The notes under the pieces: model-generated
Databases searched by the model: none
The model's input: only the letters and a program-made list of their open reading frames with translations
What the model was told of the DNA's origin: nothing
Shown: piece after piece, positions 50,777 through 59,898 of the stretch
How the letters are laid out: each line of letters starts with the position of its first letter
Position numbering within the stretch: position 1 is the first letter of the stretch
Translations under genes and position numbers: made by a program
NCBI RefSeq assembly: GCF_000382325.1
Contig: NZ_KB908056.1
Span: forward strand, 397,722 to 461,721
Source of the DNA: Woodsholea maritima DSM 17123
GTDB taxonomy: Bacteria > Pseudomonadota > Alphaproteobacteria > Caulobacterales > Maricaulaceae
Reading direction: 5' to 3'
DNA length: 64,000 nucleotides

Positions 50777-51594
50777 AGCGCGCAGGTTAGCGCTAAGATC
50801 TGATCACGAAGCGGGCAGATTTGATCCAAAGCGCGCCCGTGATAGGACTGCGCCGCCATCATCCCGATCAAAGCATTGGTAAGCAGGATCGCGCTGGCCT
50901 GATCGAGCACGGCAGGCGCAAACGTGCCTTCTTCAATCTCCAGGCCCGCTTGCTGAAGAGCGGCCATCACCCGTGCGCGCATTGTTCCGGGCATCGCCCC
51001 GGTGGAAAGCGCCGGGGTATAAATCCGCTCATCGGTAATCCAGAACACATTCGCACAATCGGCTGAAGCGATATGGCCTTGAGGTGAACCGATGAGCGCC
51101 ATGGTGCCGCCGCCCTGGCGGGCGAGATGCCGCGCGGCAATCATTTCGCCATAGCTGGTAGATTTAAACTGACTAAAGGCGCTGGCGCTATTGCGGCAAA
51201 CATCCTTGACCCAGATCAGATGCGGGGCCTGCATTCGCGCCAAGGGGGCCATCTGCATCACCACCCGGCTGTCAGAGAAGGGCTCGACTGAGAGCCCTCG
51301 GCCCAAGCTGGCGCGTGTGACACTCAAACGAAGCACACCGGTCTGCCCCTTCAACGCTTCAGCCAGGCGCGGCAAAGCGCCCTGACAGGCCGTCCAATCG
51401 GGCGCATCCAGCCCCATCAGCGCCAAGCCGCGCCTCATGCGCGCTTGATGGTCCGGCCAATGGCGCGCCTCACCGCCCTGCCAGCGCAAGGTTTCAAAGA
51501 CGCCATCACCCAACAGAAATCCGCGGTCGGTAAAGGTTAGGCCCGCCTCATCGGCAGGGTAAAATTCGCCATCGCAATAAATCTCGCTCATCAC
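50773..51594 (-). CDS. pabC: Aminodeoxychorismate lyase-like class IV aminotransferase
   Basis: This 273-residue PLP enzyme of fold type IV has YCDGEFYPADEAGLTFTDRG, FLLGDGVFETLRW, the PLP lysine in SAFSQFKSTSYGEMIAARHL, and cofactor-binding ASADCANVFWI and STGAMPGTMRARVM. The family also has branched-chain and D-amino acid transaminases, but the four-base overlap with pabB upstream favours 4-amino-4-deoxychorismate lyase, the last step to p-aminobenzoate for folate. Confidence 0.88.
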   Translation of the reverse strand: MMSEIYCDGEFYPADEAGLTFTDRGFLLGDGVFETLRWQGGEARHWPDHQARMRRGLALMGLDAPDWTACQGALPRLAEALKGQTGVLRLSVTRASLGRGLSVEPFSDSRVVMQMAPLARMQAPHLIWVKDVCRNSASAFSQFKSTSYGEMIAARHLARQGGGTMALIGSPQGHIASADCANVFWITDERIYTPALSTGAMPGTMRARVMAALQQAGLEIEEGTFAPAVLDQASAILLTNALIGMMAAQSYHGRALDQICPLRDQILALTCAL

Positions 51595-52892
51595 CCCTCC
51601 AGCGCCGCGCGGATCGCGGCCAGCTTGGCATGGGTTTCATCCAACTCGTGCTGGGGCTGAGAATCAATGGTAATCGCCCCGCCTGAGCGCGCTTCTAAAG
51701 TCCAATCCGCGCCATGACGCACACAGGATAAAGTGCGGATCATCACGTTTAAATCAGCAGAGCCTGCCCCATCCAGCCAGCCCATCGCGCCACAATAGGC
51801 CCCACGCGACACCCCTTCCAGCTCAGCGATAATCTCCATCGCGCGGCATTTGGGGGCCCCGGTGATCGAGCCCGGTGGAAAGCTGGCCGCCAGAAGATCA
51901 TAAACATCGCGGCCCGGCTGTAACTGACCTTCGATGGTGGAGACCAGATGGTGGACATTGGCAAAGCTTTCAACTTTGAAAAGCTCCGGCACTTTTACCG
52001 ATCCGGCCTGACAGACGCGCGCCAGATCATTGCGCATCAGATCGACAATCATCAGATTTTCTGCGCGGTCTTTAAGACTGGCTTCTAACGCTTCGCGCGC
52101 GCGTGCATCGGCTTCAGGCGTTTTCCCGCGTGCGCGCGTGCCTTTGATGGGCCGCGCCTCAACCCTTCCCGTCTCAAAGAATTTTAAAAACCGCTCCGGC
52201 GAATTGGTAACGATGACGCGGCGCTCATCCAGACAGAAATAGGCGGAAAACCCGGCTGCACTGGTCTGGGCTAAGCGTCGAAACACATCATAGGGCGCGG
52301 CCTCGCCTTTGATCGCGCCTTGAAAAGCGTGTGACAGATTGACCTGAAAAATATCACCCGCACGCACATAATCACGCGCACGCGCGGCGGCGTTCAAATA
52401 CTGCCCATCACTCCAAACCTGATCAAGCTGGCCCGTGGCTGTGGGCGCGGGCAAGGCCGCCGCCCCCAAGGCATCGGCCAGACGGGCGCAGGCATCAGGG
52501 TCTACGCCGCGCACGATCAAGCTTTTCTCATCATGATCAAAGACCGCCACTGCGCCATACCAACCCATGGCGATTTTCGGCCAGGCGCTGATCCCATCGC
52601 TTAAACGCGGGACCGTTTCAAAGGCTTGACCCAGATCATAAGCCATCAGCCCGCAATAACCGCTGTGAAAGCCTTCACCCTGTCCCCTTAAAGGGCGCGC
52701 CTGTTCACGCAGGCGAGAAAAGCCGCGCGCAGCGTCTTCATCCTCAATCGTGAAGTCGGGAAAGGCACAAATATAGCTGAAACGCCCGCTCGCCTTGGCC
52801 CCACCGCCATATAAAAGCTGGCTATAGGCCACCCCCTTCAAGGGCGCGAAGGCCACCAAAGGACATCGCCAAGAAAGCTCGATCACACTCAT
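51591..52892 (-). CDS. pabB: Aminodeoxychorismate synthase component I
   Basis: This 433-residue chorismate-binding enzyme makes aminodeoxychorismate from chorismate. It has RDYVRAGDIFQVNLSHAFQG, FLKFFETGRVEARPIKGTRA, ENLMIVDLMRNDLARVCQAG, FPPGSITGAPKCRAMEIIAE and GAITIDSQPQHELDE. Anthranilate synthase TrpE is related, but TrpE usually stands with trpG; here pabC is coupled downstream. A glutamine amidotransferase partner (PabA) is not in the window. Confidence 0.92.
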   Translation of the reverse strand: MSVIELSWRCPLVAFAPLKGVAYSQLLYGGGAKASGRFSYICAFPDFTIEDEDAARGFSRLREQARPLRGQGEGFHSGYCGLMAYDLGQAFETVPRLSDGISAWPKIAMGWYGAVAVFDHDEKSLIVRGVDPDACARLADALGAAALPAPTATGQLDQVWSDGQYLNAAARARDYVRAGDIFQVNLSHAFQGAIKGEAAPYDVFRRLAQTSAAGFSAYFCLDERRVIVTNSPERFLKFFETGRVEARPIKGTRARGKTPEADARAREALEASLKDRAENLMIVDLMRNDLARVCQAGSVKVPELFKVESFANVHHLVSTIEGQLQPGRDVYDLLAASFPPGSITGAPKCRAMEIIAELEGVSRGAYCGAMGWLDGAGSADLNVMIRTLSCVRHGADWTLEARSGGAITIDSQPQHELDETHAKLAAIRAALEG

Positions 52893-52909
52893 GACCTGGC
52901 GATATAGGC

Positions 52910-53686
52910 TTAGCCCGCCTTGATCACCAGACGTTCGCGCAGCTTTGCCAGATCGGCCTCACTCACTCCGACCGCATCACGCCAGTATTCACTGGCATCT
53001 TTGATCTCATCAAAGGCGGCGTCCAGATATTCGCCCTCAACGCCCAAGAAGGCGCGCATCGCCTCATCACTCATCGTGCGATCAAACTCAGTTTTGATGC
53101 GCTGATGATAGCCCGGCATGATCACGTCGAAATCGACGGCGGTATTCGTCATCATATAATCATCGAGAATATCTTGATAGGAGACACCCAGCTCCGCCTT
53201 CAAGAAGGCACAAAACAGCCCCGTGCGATCCTTACCTGCCGCGCAATGGACGATGAAACCACTGTCGGCGGGCGAATGGGCCAAAGCCTCAATCGCGGAT
53301 TTAAAAATCGCGATATTGCCCGCATCAAAGGGCAAGCGGCGATAGGTATCACGCATAAAGCGCTGAATATTCTCAACGCTGAGATTAGATTCGCGCAGAA
53401 ACACAAAATGCGGCGGCTCTTTATCGCCGACATGATCGGAGGCGAGCACAGTGACGCCCGCCTTCTCGCCCCACCATGAAGGCTCAATCTCACGTTCTTT
53501 GGGCCGGCGCAAATCCGCCACCACGCCAATGCCCAGCGCCTCTAAAGTAGCGCGATCGGTTTGCGAGGCGCGCGAGAATTGGCCGGAGCGATAAAGCCCA
53601 TCTACCAGCTGGCCATCCTGACAGGCATACCCGCCAAAGGTCCGAAAATTGTGAACACCCTCCAGGGGGGTATGGCGCGCGCTCAT
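52910..53686 (-). CDS. Tyrosine-protein phosphatase (Y_phosphatase3 type)
   Basis: From ATG 53686, with AGGAG seven bases upstream, the product is 258 residues; the open frame starts at 53743. Seen are the typical start PLEGVHNFRTFGGYACQDGQ, LYRSGQFSRASQTDRATLEA, VVADLRRPKEREIEPS, and the catalytic P-loop FIVHCAAGKDRTGLFCAFLK (Cys and Arg of CxxGKDR). It is probably a cytoplasmic protein-tyrosine or phosphoinositide phosphatase; the substrate is unknown. It is 18 bp after the pabB start on the minus strand, thus possibly upstream in one operon. Confidence 0.9.
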   Translation of the reverse strand: MSARHTPLEGVHNFRTFGGYACQDGQLVDGLYRSGQFSRASQTDRATLEALGIGVVADLRRPKEREIEPSWWGEKAGVTVLASDHVGDKEPPHFVFLRESNLSVENIQRFMRDTYRRLPFDAGNIAIFKSAIEALAHSPADSGFIVHCAAGKDRTGLFCAFLKAELGVSYQDILDDYMMTNTAVDFDVIMPGYHQRIKTEFDRTMSDEAMRAFLGVEGEYLDAAFDEIKDASEYWRDAVGVSEADLAKLRERLVIKAG

Positions 53687-53797
53687 GGTCTCGCTCCTCA
53701 TCGGGTCCGACATAAAGCCCTGCCTATAGGCCGCTTTGGTCAAACCCGCGAGCGATAAAATATGATGCTTTTTTAAAATTCCAAGGGTTCGCGAGGC

Positions 53798-55294
53798 TTA
53801 ACGGAAGGGCGGCTCGTCAAAACTGCGCAATTTTCGCGAGTGCAGCGCGCCAGAACCTTCCTGCTTGAGAAGCTCAATCGTTTCAACCCCCGCGCGAAGA
53901 TGCTCTGACACCGCGCGTTGATAAAAGAGGTTCGCCGCGCCCGGCAGCTTCAACTCCCCATGCAGCGGCTTATCCGAAACGCACAGCAAAGTCCCATAGG
54001 GCACACGCAGGCGGAAGCCATTGGCCGCAATGGTCGCCGATTCCATATCCACCGCGATGGCGCGTGATTGGTTGATGCGCCGGGCCTCTTGCTGGTAACG
54101 CAATTCCCAGTTGCGATCAGCATAGGTCACGACCGTGCCGGTGCGCATGCGCCGCTTCAAGGCCTCACCAGTATCCCCGGTGACTTTACGCACCGCGCTT
54201 TGCAAGGCGATTTGCAGTTCTGCGATGGGCGGGATCGGAATTTCGCGCGGCAGATCGCGGTCCAATACATGATCATAGCGCAGATACGCGTGCGCCAGCA
54301 CATAATCGCCCAGGCGTTGGGAATGGCGCAGCCCCCCGCAATGGCCAACCATCAACCAACATTCCGGGCGCAACACCGCCAAGTGATCGGTGATGGTTTT
54401 GGCATTCGATGGTCCAACCCCGATATTGACCAGGGTGATCCCGCGCCCGCCCGGGGCCTTCAAATGATAGGCCGGCATCTGGAAACGCCGCCAGGGTGCA
54501 TTGCTGACCTGGGTCACCGGATCTTCACTGGTGCCATCTACGCTGACAAAGCCGGCCGCGCTTAAGGCGTTATATTCATTGTCCGCGCCCAGTTGATCGA
54601 CGGCCCAGGCGACGAATTCATCCACATAGCGATGATAATTGGTGAAGAGGATATATTGCTGAAAATCCTCAACCGGGGTGCCGGTATAATGCTGGAGCCG
54701 TTTGAGCGAATAATCGGTTCTGGCCGCATCAAACAGGGATAGCGCGCGCACTTGATCGGCATCAAACAGCTGCGCCCCATTGGGCAAGCTATCATCGACC
54801 AGGCTGAGATCGGCATACGGGAAATGGCGCACCAGATCGGCGACCTCCACCCCATCCAGATCTAAATCCGCCGCCCCATCCAGCACATAGGAGAAGGGGA
54901 TTTCCTGGGTTGAGAGCCCGGTCTCAATCGCGATCGGATATTCCCCGGCCAATAACGCAATCTGCTCCGTCAAATAGGCCTGAAACAAGCGCGGCTGAGT
55001 GATGGATTGGGCATAGACCCCACTTTCGGAGAATTTCCCGAAGGCGCGGCTGACCGGCGGGACGGAGCCTTCCGGGCGATAGGTAATGCGCAGTTCTGGA
55101 TAGGCAAAACCGCCTGAACGGCGCTGCGCGCCATCAGGCAGTTCACCATGATCGAGATAGGCCCGAAGGGCTTCACGCAAATGGGACACCGATTGATCAA
55201 ACAATCGGATCAGCTCGCTGACCGCACTTTCAGCACTAAGGTGAGTGGTAAAACTCTTTGAGACATCGTGTGGTGCGACCGTGGCAATACCCAT
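53798..55294 (-). CDS. amn: AMP nucleosidase
   Basis: Amn splits AMP to adenine and ribose 5-phosphate. The 498-residue product has the AMP-nucleosidase N-terminal domain (about 1-190, RITYRPEGSVPPVSRAFGKF, YPIAIETGLSTQEIPFSYVL) and a phosphorylase-like domain (ITLVNIGVGPSNAKTITDHL, PECWLMVGHCGGLRHSQRLG, AIAVDMESATIAANGFRLRV). AGGAAAAA precedes ATG 55294. It follows a small conserved ORF by 23 bp. Confidence 0.95.
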   Translation of the reverse strand: MGIATVAPHDVSKSFTTHLSAESAVSELIRLFDQSVSHLREALRAYLDHGELPDGAQRRSGGFAYPELRITYRPEGSVPPVSRAFGKFSESGVYAQSITQPRLFQAYLTEQIALLAGEYPIAIETGLSTQEIPFSYVLDGAADLDLDGVEVADLVRHFPYADLSLVDDSLPNGAQLFDADQVRALSLFDAARTDYSLKRLQHYTGTPVEDFQQYILFTNYHRYVDEFVAWAVDQLGADNEYNALSAAGFVSVDGTSEDPVTQVSNAPWRRFQMPAYHLKAPGGRGITLVNIGVGPSNAKTITDHLAVLRPECWLMVGHCGGLRHSQRLGDYVLAHAYLRYDHVLDRDLPREIPIPPIAELQIALQSAVRKVTGDTGEALKRRMRTGTVVTYADRNWELRYQQEARRINQSRAIAVDMESATIAANGFRLRVPYGTLLCVSDKPLHGELKLPGAANLFYQRAVSEHLRAGVETIELLKQEGSGALHSRKLRSFDEPPFR

Positions 55295-55317
55295 TTTTTC
55301 CTCGTTTTATTATCGGG

Positions 55318-55536
55318 TTAGCCTCCATGATTTTTGACGAAGGTGACACTGAATAACGGCTTACCCTCAAAGGCGGGAGCCGTTTTGCCATCTTCATCAA
55401 TCATCTGGAAGGTAGAGGGCTCAATACGCCCTTCCATATGATAGCCCCTTTTTGCCATCTGTCCGCGGTGAAATTCAAGCGCGGCGGCAGAAAAAGTGTG
55501 GGCCAGATAGGTAATACGATGGGGTTCGTCGTTCAT
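55318..55536 (-). CDS. Small conserved-looking protein upstream of amn
   Basis: A 72-residue soluble protein with a strong AAGGAGGGAG before ATG 55536: ITYLAHTFSAAALEFHRGQM, AKRGYHMEGRIEPSTFQMID, LFSVTFVKNHGG. The pattern looks like an alpha-beta sandwich. I do not know the family. Its place 23 bp before amn suggests one transcript and perhaps a link to AMP turnover, which is only inference. Confidence 0.7.
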   Translation of the reverse strand: MNDEPHRITYLAHTFSAAALEFHRGQMAKRGYHMEGRIEPSTFQMIDEDGKTAPAFEGKPLFSVTFVKNHGG

Positions 55537-55632
55537 GGGGGATCTCCCTCCTTATGGATTGTTTTCCTCTAGGAGAGAGATCCTTCCAAATTCAACGCGT
55601 ACTGAAAAGTCTAAAATTGTGAAATTATAGTC

Positions 55633-56937
55633 CTAGTGAAAGCTGGGGCAGCTTTGGCTCAGCAAGCTTTCCACCAAAGCGGCATCGCCATCGGTCTGCG
55701 CAGGCTCCAAGCCTAAGATACACGCAATCATCAGATAGACATTGACGTTTTCAAAGCTGTCCGGACGGGCACCCACCGGGAATGCCGGACCCTGGCCGAT
55801 GAAGGTCGCATGCATATCTTTTTCGCGGTTATCATAGCCATGATTGCCAGGAATGGGCGTCGGCCATTGCGGCTCTGGCGCGCGCAAACGAATAGAGCGG
55901 CCCAGATCGGCTTCGACAAACAGATCCGCCCCGCGATCTGGATGGTTGAAATGATAGGTCTCTGGCAGAGCATCCCGGCGATAGACCTGCATGTGCGGGT
56001 TCACACCGTTCAACGCATCATAAACCGCATCCATATCCTGGCCATCGTGTTCGGCAAAGATCTGCACAAAGGGATGATAGCTATTGCCATAGCGCCCTTC
56101 CAGCTCGGGCACATAAATCCCGTCGAGCGAGACATAATCATCCAAATAGATGTAGTCGCTTTGCAGAGTATGGGTCATGCCGTGGTCAGAAACGATAATG
56201 ATATTGGCCTGATCGCGAAGGCCCAAAGCCTCTAACCCGTCTAAGAAAGACGCGATGGTTTGATCGACCAGAGCAATCGCCTCACCTTCTTCTTCGCTTT
56301 CAGGGCCGAACCGGTGCGCGGCGGTGTCTACAGCCGACATGTAGAAGGCGACAAAGCCCGGACGCTCATCGCCTTCGCGCGCCAGCCAGCCGAGCACTTC
56401 TTCAACGCGCTCATCATAGGGTTTATTCTGATCAAAAGGACGCCATTCTGTGGGACGAACGCCCTTGATGGGCGCTTCTGAGCCCAGCCAGAACATCACA
56501 CCCGTGCGCACATCTTGTTGCTCGGCGGTGACCCAGATCGGCTCTCCCCCCCACCAGCGCGCTTCGCCGGGGCTGGTCTGATTGACGAAGCCCTCACCGA
56601 AGGCGCGATCATAGGGCGCGTTGGTCACAATCCCGTGATGTTCAGGATAAAGCCCTGTGGCCAGAGAGTAGAAATTGACAAAGGTTTTGGTCGGCATCAC
56701 CGGGATCATGCTCTCAGGACGCATGCCATTTTGCGCTAAGCTCTGCAAAGTTGGGGCATTATGGCGATCAATCGCATCCCAACGCAGACCATCCACGCCA
56801 ATCATCACGACAAGCGGTGCCGCATTGGCGTGCATATCCGCCACACTCGCAGTGTCCTGACCATCTATCTCGTTTTGCGGTTCGTGAGCACAAGAGGCCA
56901 CCACCAGAGAGAGAAAACTCAACAAAATCCGACGCAT
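55633..56937 (-). CDS. Lipoprotein nucleotide pyrophosphatase/phosphodiesterase (ENPP-like)
   Basis: From ATG 56937 (GGGAGG upstream) the product is 434 residues. A lipoprotein signal ends LVVASC (Cys16). The rest is a type I phosphodiesterase domain: VVMIGVDGLRWDAIDRHNAP (first metal Asp), nucleophilic Thr in MIPVMPTKTFVNFYSLATGL, AFYMSAVDTAAHRFGP (metal Asp and His), IIIVSDHGMTHTLQ and a late GNHGYDNREKDMHATFIGQG. It should hydrolyse nucleotide or phosphodiester substrates in the periplasm or on the surface. Confidence 0.93.
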   Translation of the reverse strand: MRRILLSFLSLVVASCAHEPQNEIDGQDTASVADMHANAAPLVVMIGVDGLRWDAIDRHNAPTLQSLAQNGMRPESMIPVMPTKTFVNFYSLATGLYPEHHGIVTNAPYDRAFGEGFVNQTSPGEARWWGGEPIWVTAEQQDVRTGVMFWLGSEAPIKGVRPTEWRPFDQNKPYDERVEEVLGWLAREGDERPGFVAFYMSAVDTAAHRFGPESEEEGEAIALVDQTIASFLDGLEALGLRDQANIIIVSDHGMTHTLQSDYIYLDDYVSLDGIYVPELEGRYGNSYHPFVQIFAEHDGQDMDAVYDALNGVNPHMQVYRRDALPETYHFNHPDRGADLFVEADLGRSIRLRAPEPQWPTPIPGNHGYDNREKDMHATFIGQGPAFPVGARPDSFENVNVYLMIACILGLEPAQTDGDAALVESLLSQSCPSFH

Positions 56938-57090
56938 AACCACCTCCCAAAAGTTGTAGGACGCACCTTAGCGCTTCCACACGACAGGTCCATGACATGA
57001 TGAAGCTTTTGCGCATGCGAAGACAACGCGCTAGGACAAGCCGCCCTTGGCCTTTTGCCCAGGGCTTAGTGTTTGAAGGAATGAAAAAGG

Positions 57091-59661
57091 ATGACTACGC
57101 TGACTTCGCCTTGGATCGTCATGAAATTCGGTGGCACCTCTGTGGCCCAGCCGAAAACGTGGGGTCTGATTGCGGAGCTGGCGCGAAAACGGATCGAGGA
57201 CAAGCGAAAGGTCCTCATCGTTCATTCCGCGCTGTCTGGCGTATCTAATCTTTTGGAAGCCTTGCCCGAACAGGCCCTGAAAGGCCATGGCGAGGCCAGC
57301 GTCAAAGCGATCAAGCTGCGCCATCTCGATTTTGCCCGCGATGCCAAGCTCGAGGGTCAGGCCTTGCTGGCCGAGCATTTTTCGCGCCTGGATCAGCTTG
57401 CCGCCGGGATTGCCCTGATCGGTGAGGCGAGCGCACGCGTACGCGCTGAACTGATGGCACTGGGTGAGCTGATGGCCTCGGCCCTGGGATTGGCCTGCCT
57501 CAAGGCCCATGGCCTCAAACCCTATGGTTTGGATAGCCGTAGCGTGATGAAAGCCGCTTTTGAGGGCGAAGATGCGCGCGCCTATCTCGATAACGCCGTT
57601 GAAGATGGCCCCGATAGCTATCTACAAACGCGCCTGGATGATTATCAGCTGGTGTTGGCCCAGGGCTTCATCGCCTCGAACGCGCACGATGAAACGGTGC
57701 TGTTGGGCCGCGGCGGGTCTGACACCTCGGCGAGCTATTATGCCGCCAAGTTAGAGGCACAAAGCGTTGAGATCTGGACCGATGTGCCAGGTCTCTTCTC
57801 CGCCGATCCTCGCCTCACCTCCGGCGCACGGCTTCTGTCCGCGCTCAGCTATGAGGAAGCCCAGGAAATCGCCACCATGGGCGGTAAAGTTCTTCATCCG
57901 CGCTCTATTGGCCCAGCCCGGCGTGCGGGCATTCCCATGGTCGTGCGTGACACCTTCCGCCCGGAATTACCCGGTACGACCATTACCGAAAAGCCCGGCG
58001 ATGATGCCCCGGCCCTCAAAGCCGTTTCGGTTAAAACCGGCGTGCGCCTGGTGGTCATGGAAGGCTCCAGCATGTGGCGCCAAGCCGGCTTCCTGGCCGA
58101 GATTTTTGCCTGCTTCAAACACTGCGGCGTCTCGGTCGATCTGGTTTCAACCTCTGAAACCAATGTCACGGTCTCACTTGATCCCGATCCAGGTCTGGAT
58201 GAAGCGCGTTTGCAGCGCTTGAAAACGGCGCTGGAGGCCTATTGCCGCGTTCAGATCGTGGAAAACACCGCCGCCGTCAGCCTGGTCGGTTATGGTGTGC
58301 GCCGGATCCTGCATAAACTCGCGCCCGCCCTGGAAGTCTTTCAAGATAAGCCAATCCGGCTCGTCTCTCAGGCGGCCAATGACCTCAATTTTACCGTTGT
58401 CGTGGATGAAGATGAGGGGCGCGCCCTGGCCGTACGCCTGCATGACGGCCTGATCGGGGATGCAGACGGCCCGGTCTTTGGCCCCAGCTGGGCGGAAATC
58501 ACCGCGCCGGTCAAAGCCAAGCCCCAGCGCCCCGATCCCTGGTGGCGGGCCAAACGCGAGCAACTTTTGCAAAACGCCCCGCGTGAAGGCGGGCTTTATG
58601 TCTATGACCGCGAAACCGTTCATGCGCGCGCCCGCGCCATTGCCGGTTTGAAATCGGTCGACCGCGCCTGGTTCGCCATGAAGGCCAACCCTCATCCTGA
58701 GCTGCTGAAAACCGTTGAGACCACGGGCGTTGGCTTTGAATGCGTCTCCCTGGGAGAGGTCAATCGCGTGCGCGAGGTCCTGCCCGATCTGCCCATGGAT
58801 CGGATCTTGTTCACGCCCAATTTTGCCGCGCGCAGTGAATATGAAGCCGCTCTGGCGCTAGGCACGCATCTGACTTTGGATAGCCTGCACCCGCTGCACC
58901 ATTGGCCCGAATTGTTCAACGATAAAAACGTGATCGTGCGCCTTAATCCTGATCGCCCGCGTGGCCATCACCAGCACGTCAAAACGGCTGGACCCAAGGC
59001 CAAGTTCGGCATTCCGCTCGATCAGCTTGATGACTTAAAAGCTGCGGTGGCGAGCAGCGGGGTCAACGTCATTGGCTTCCATTGCCATGCGGGCTCCGGC
59101 GTGACCGAGCCAGATCACTGGAAAGAATTGGGCGCTATTCTCGCCAAGGCGGCCGAGCATTTCCCCGACATCCGCATTTTGAATGTGGGCGGGGGCCTGG
59201 GCATTCCAGAAAGCGCCGATGCGCCAATTTTGGATCTGGAACTGGTCGACCAAAATCTCGCAGATTTGCGTAAAGCCGTCCCCGATTACCAAATCTGGAT
59301 GGAGCCGGGCCGCTATCTGGTGGCTGAAGCCGGCGTTCTGCTCACACCCGTCACCCAGATCAAAATGAGCTTCTCTACGCGCTTTATCGGTACTGGCACG
59401 GGGATGAACAGCCTTATTCGCCCTGCGCTTTATGGCGCGCGTCATGAGATTTATAATCTCTCCAAGCTGGATGAGGCCCCTTCCGGACTGGCCTCTATCG
59501 TCGGGCCGATCTGCGAAAGCGCCGACCTTTTGGGGGCCGACCGTCTGCTCCCCGAAACTGAAGAAGGCGATATCCTCATCATCACCGAAACCGGGGCCTA
59601 TGGCCGGGTGATGAGCTCGCATTATAATCTGCGCGAACCCGCAGGCGAGCTGGTGATTTAA
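57091..59661 (+). CDS. lysAC: Bifunctional aspartate kinase/diaminopimelate decarboxylase
   Basis: An 856-residue fusion of the first and last enzymes of lysine synthesis. Residues about 1-465 are aspartate kinase: VMKFGGTSVAQPKTWGLIAE, VLLGRGGSDTSASYYAAKLE, VEIWTDVPGLFSADPRLTSG, and ACT domains. Residues about 485-856 are a fold type III decarboxylase: WFAMKANPHPELLKTVE with PLP Lys531, IGFHCHAGSGVTEPDHW, LNVGGGLGIPES, WMEPGRYLVAEAGVLLTPVT, and GPICESADLL with the catalytic Cys. Such fusions are known in Xanthomonas-type bacteria and some others. Coupling both ends of the pathway may help feedback control. dapD and dapE are at 15-17 kb. Confidence 0.95.
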   Translation: MTTLTSPWIVMKFGGTSVAQPKTWGLIAELARKRIEDKRKVLIVHSALSGVSNLLEALPEQALKGHGEASVKAIKLRHLDFARDAKLEGQALLAEHFSRLDQLAAGIALIGEASARVRAELMALGELMASALGLACLKAHGLKPYGLDSRSVMKAAFEGEDARAYLDNAVEDGPDSYLQTRLDDYQLVLAQGFIASNAHDETVLLGRGGSDTSASYYAAKLEAQSVEIWTDVPGLFSADPRLTSGARLLSALSYEEAQEIATMGGKVLHPRSIGPARRAGIPMVVRDTFRPELPGTTITEKPGDDAPALKAVSVKTGVRLVVMEGSSMWRQAGFLAEIFACFKHCGVSVDLVSTSETNVTVSLDPDPGLDEARLQRLKTALEAYCRVQIVENTAAVSLVGYGVRRILHKLAPALEVFQDKPIRLVSQAANDLNFTVVVDEDEGRALAVRLHDGLIGDADGPVFGPSWAEITAPVKAKPQRPDPWWRAKREQLLQNAPREGGLYVYDRETVHARARAIAGLKSVDRAWFAMKANPHPELLKTVETTGVGFECVSLGEVNRVREVLPDLPMDRILFTPNFAARSEYEAALALGTHLTLDSLHPLHHWPELFNDKNVIVRLNPDRPRGHHQHVKTAGPKAKFGIPLDQLDDLKAAVASSGVNVIGFHCHAGSGVTEPDHWKELGAILAKAAEHFPDIRILNVGGGLGIPESADAPILDLELVDQNLADLRKAVPDYQIWMEPGRYLVAEAGVLLTPVTQIKMSFSTRFIGTGTGMNSLIRPALYGARHEIYNLSKLDEAPSGLASIVGPICESADLLGADRLLPETEEGDILIITETGAYGRVMSSHYNLREPAGELVI

Positions 59662-59687
59662 TCACTCACGACTTCGCGTAAATGATC

Positions 59688-59716
59688 AAAGGCGGAAGGG
59701 GGCCCCTTCCGCCTTT
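59688..59716 (+). terminator. Terminator of the lysC-lysA fusion gene
   Basis: AAAGGCGGAAGG pairs with CCTTCCGCCTTT, followed by TTTTA, 26 bp after the stop codon. Confidence 0.9.
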
Positions 59717-59898
59717 TTTATGCTTTCAAAGCGCTATGACTTGGCGCGCGCCCTTTCGGGCACCGCATCATCCTTGATTATTCCTGCGGGCTTAGCGCGA
59801 AGACCGAGCCGTCTTCCTCCAACCATACCGGTTTTGACCATAATTGACCGCTAGGCCCGTTTTACGCTGACCCTCTCAGCGCGAAATGGAGCGCCCCC

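Noticed and set aside
56997-57248. Plus-strand ORF of 83 residues before the lysC-lysA fusion
   Set aside because: It overlaps the start of the fusion gene in another frame and has no features.
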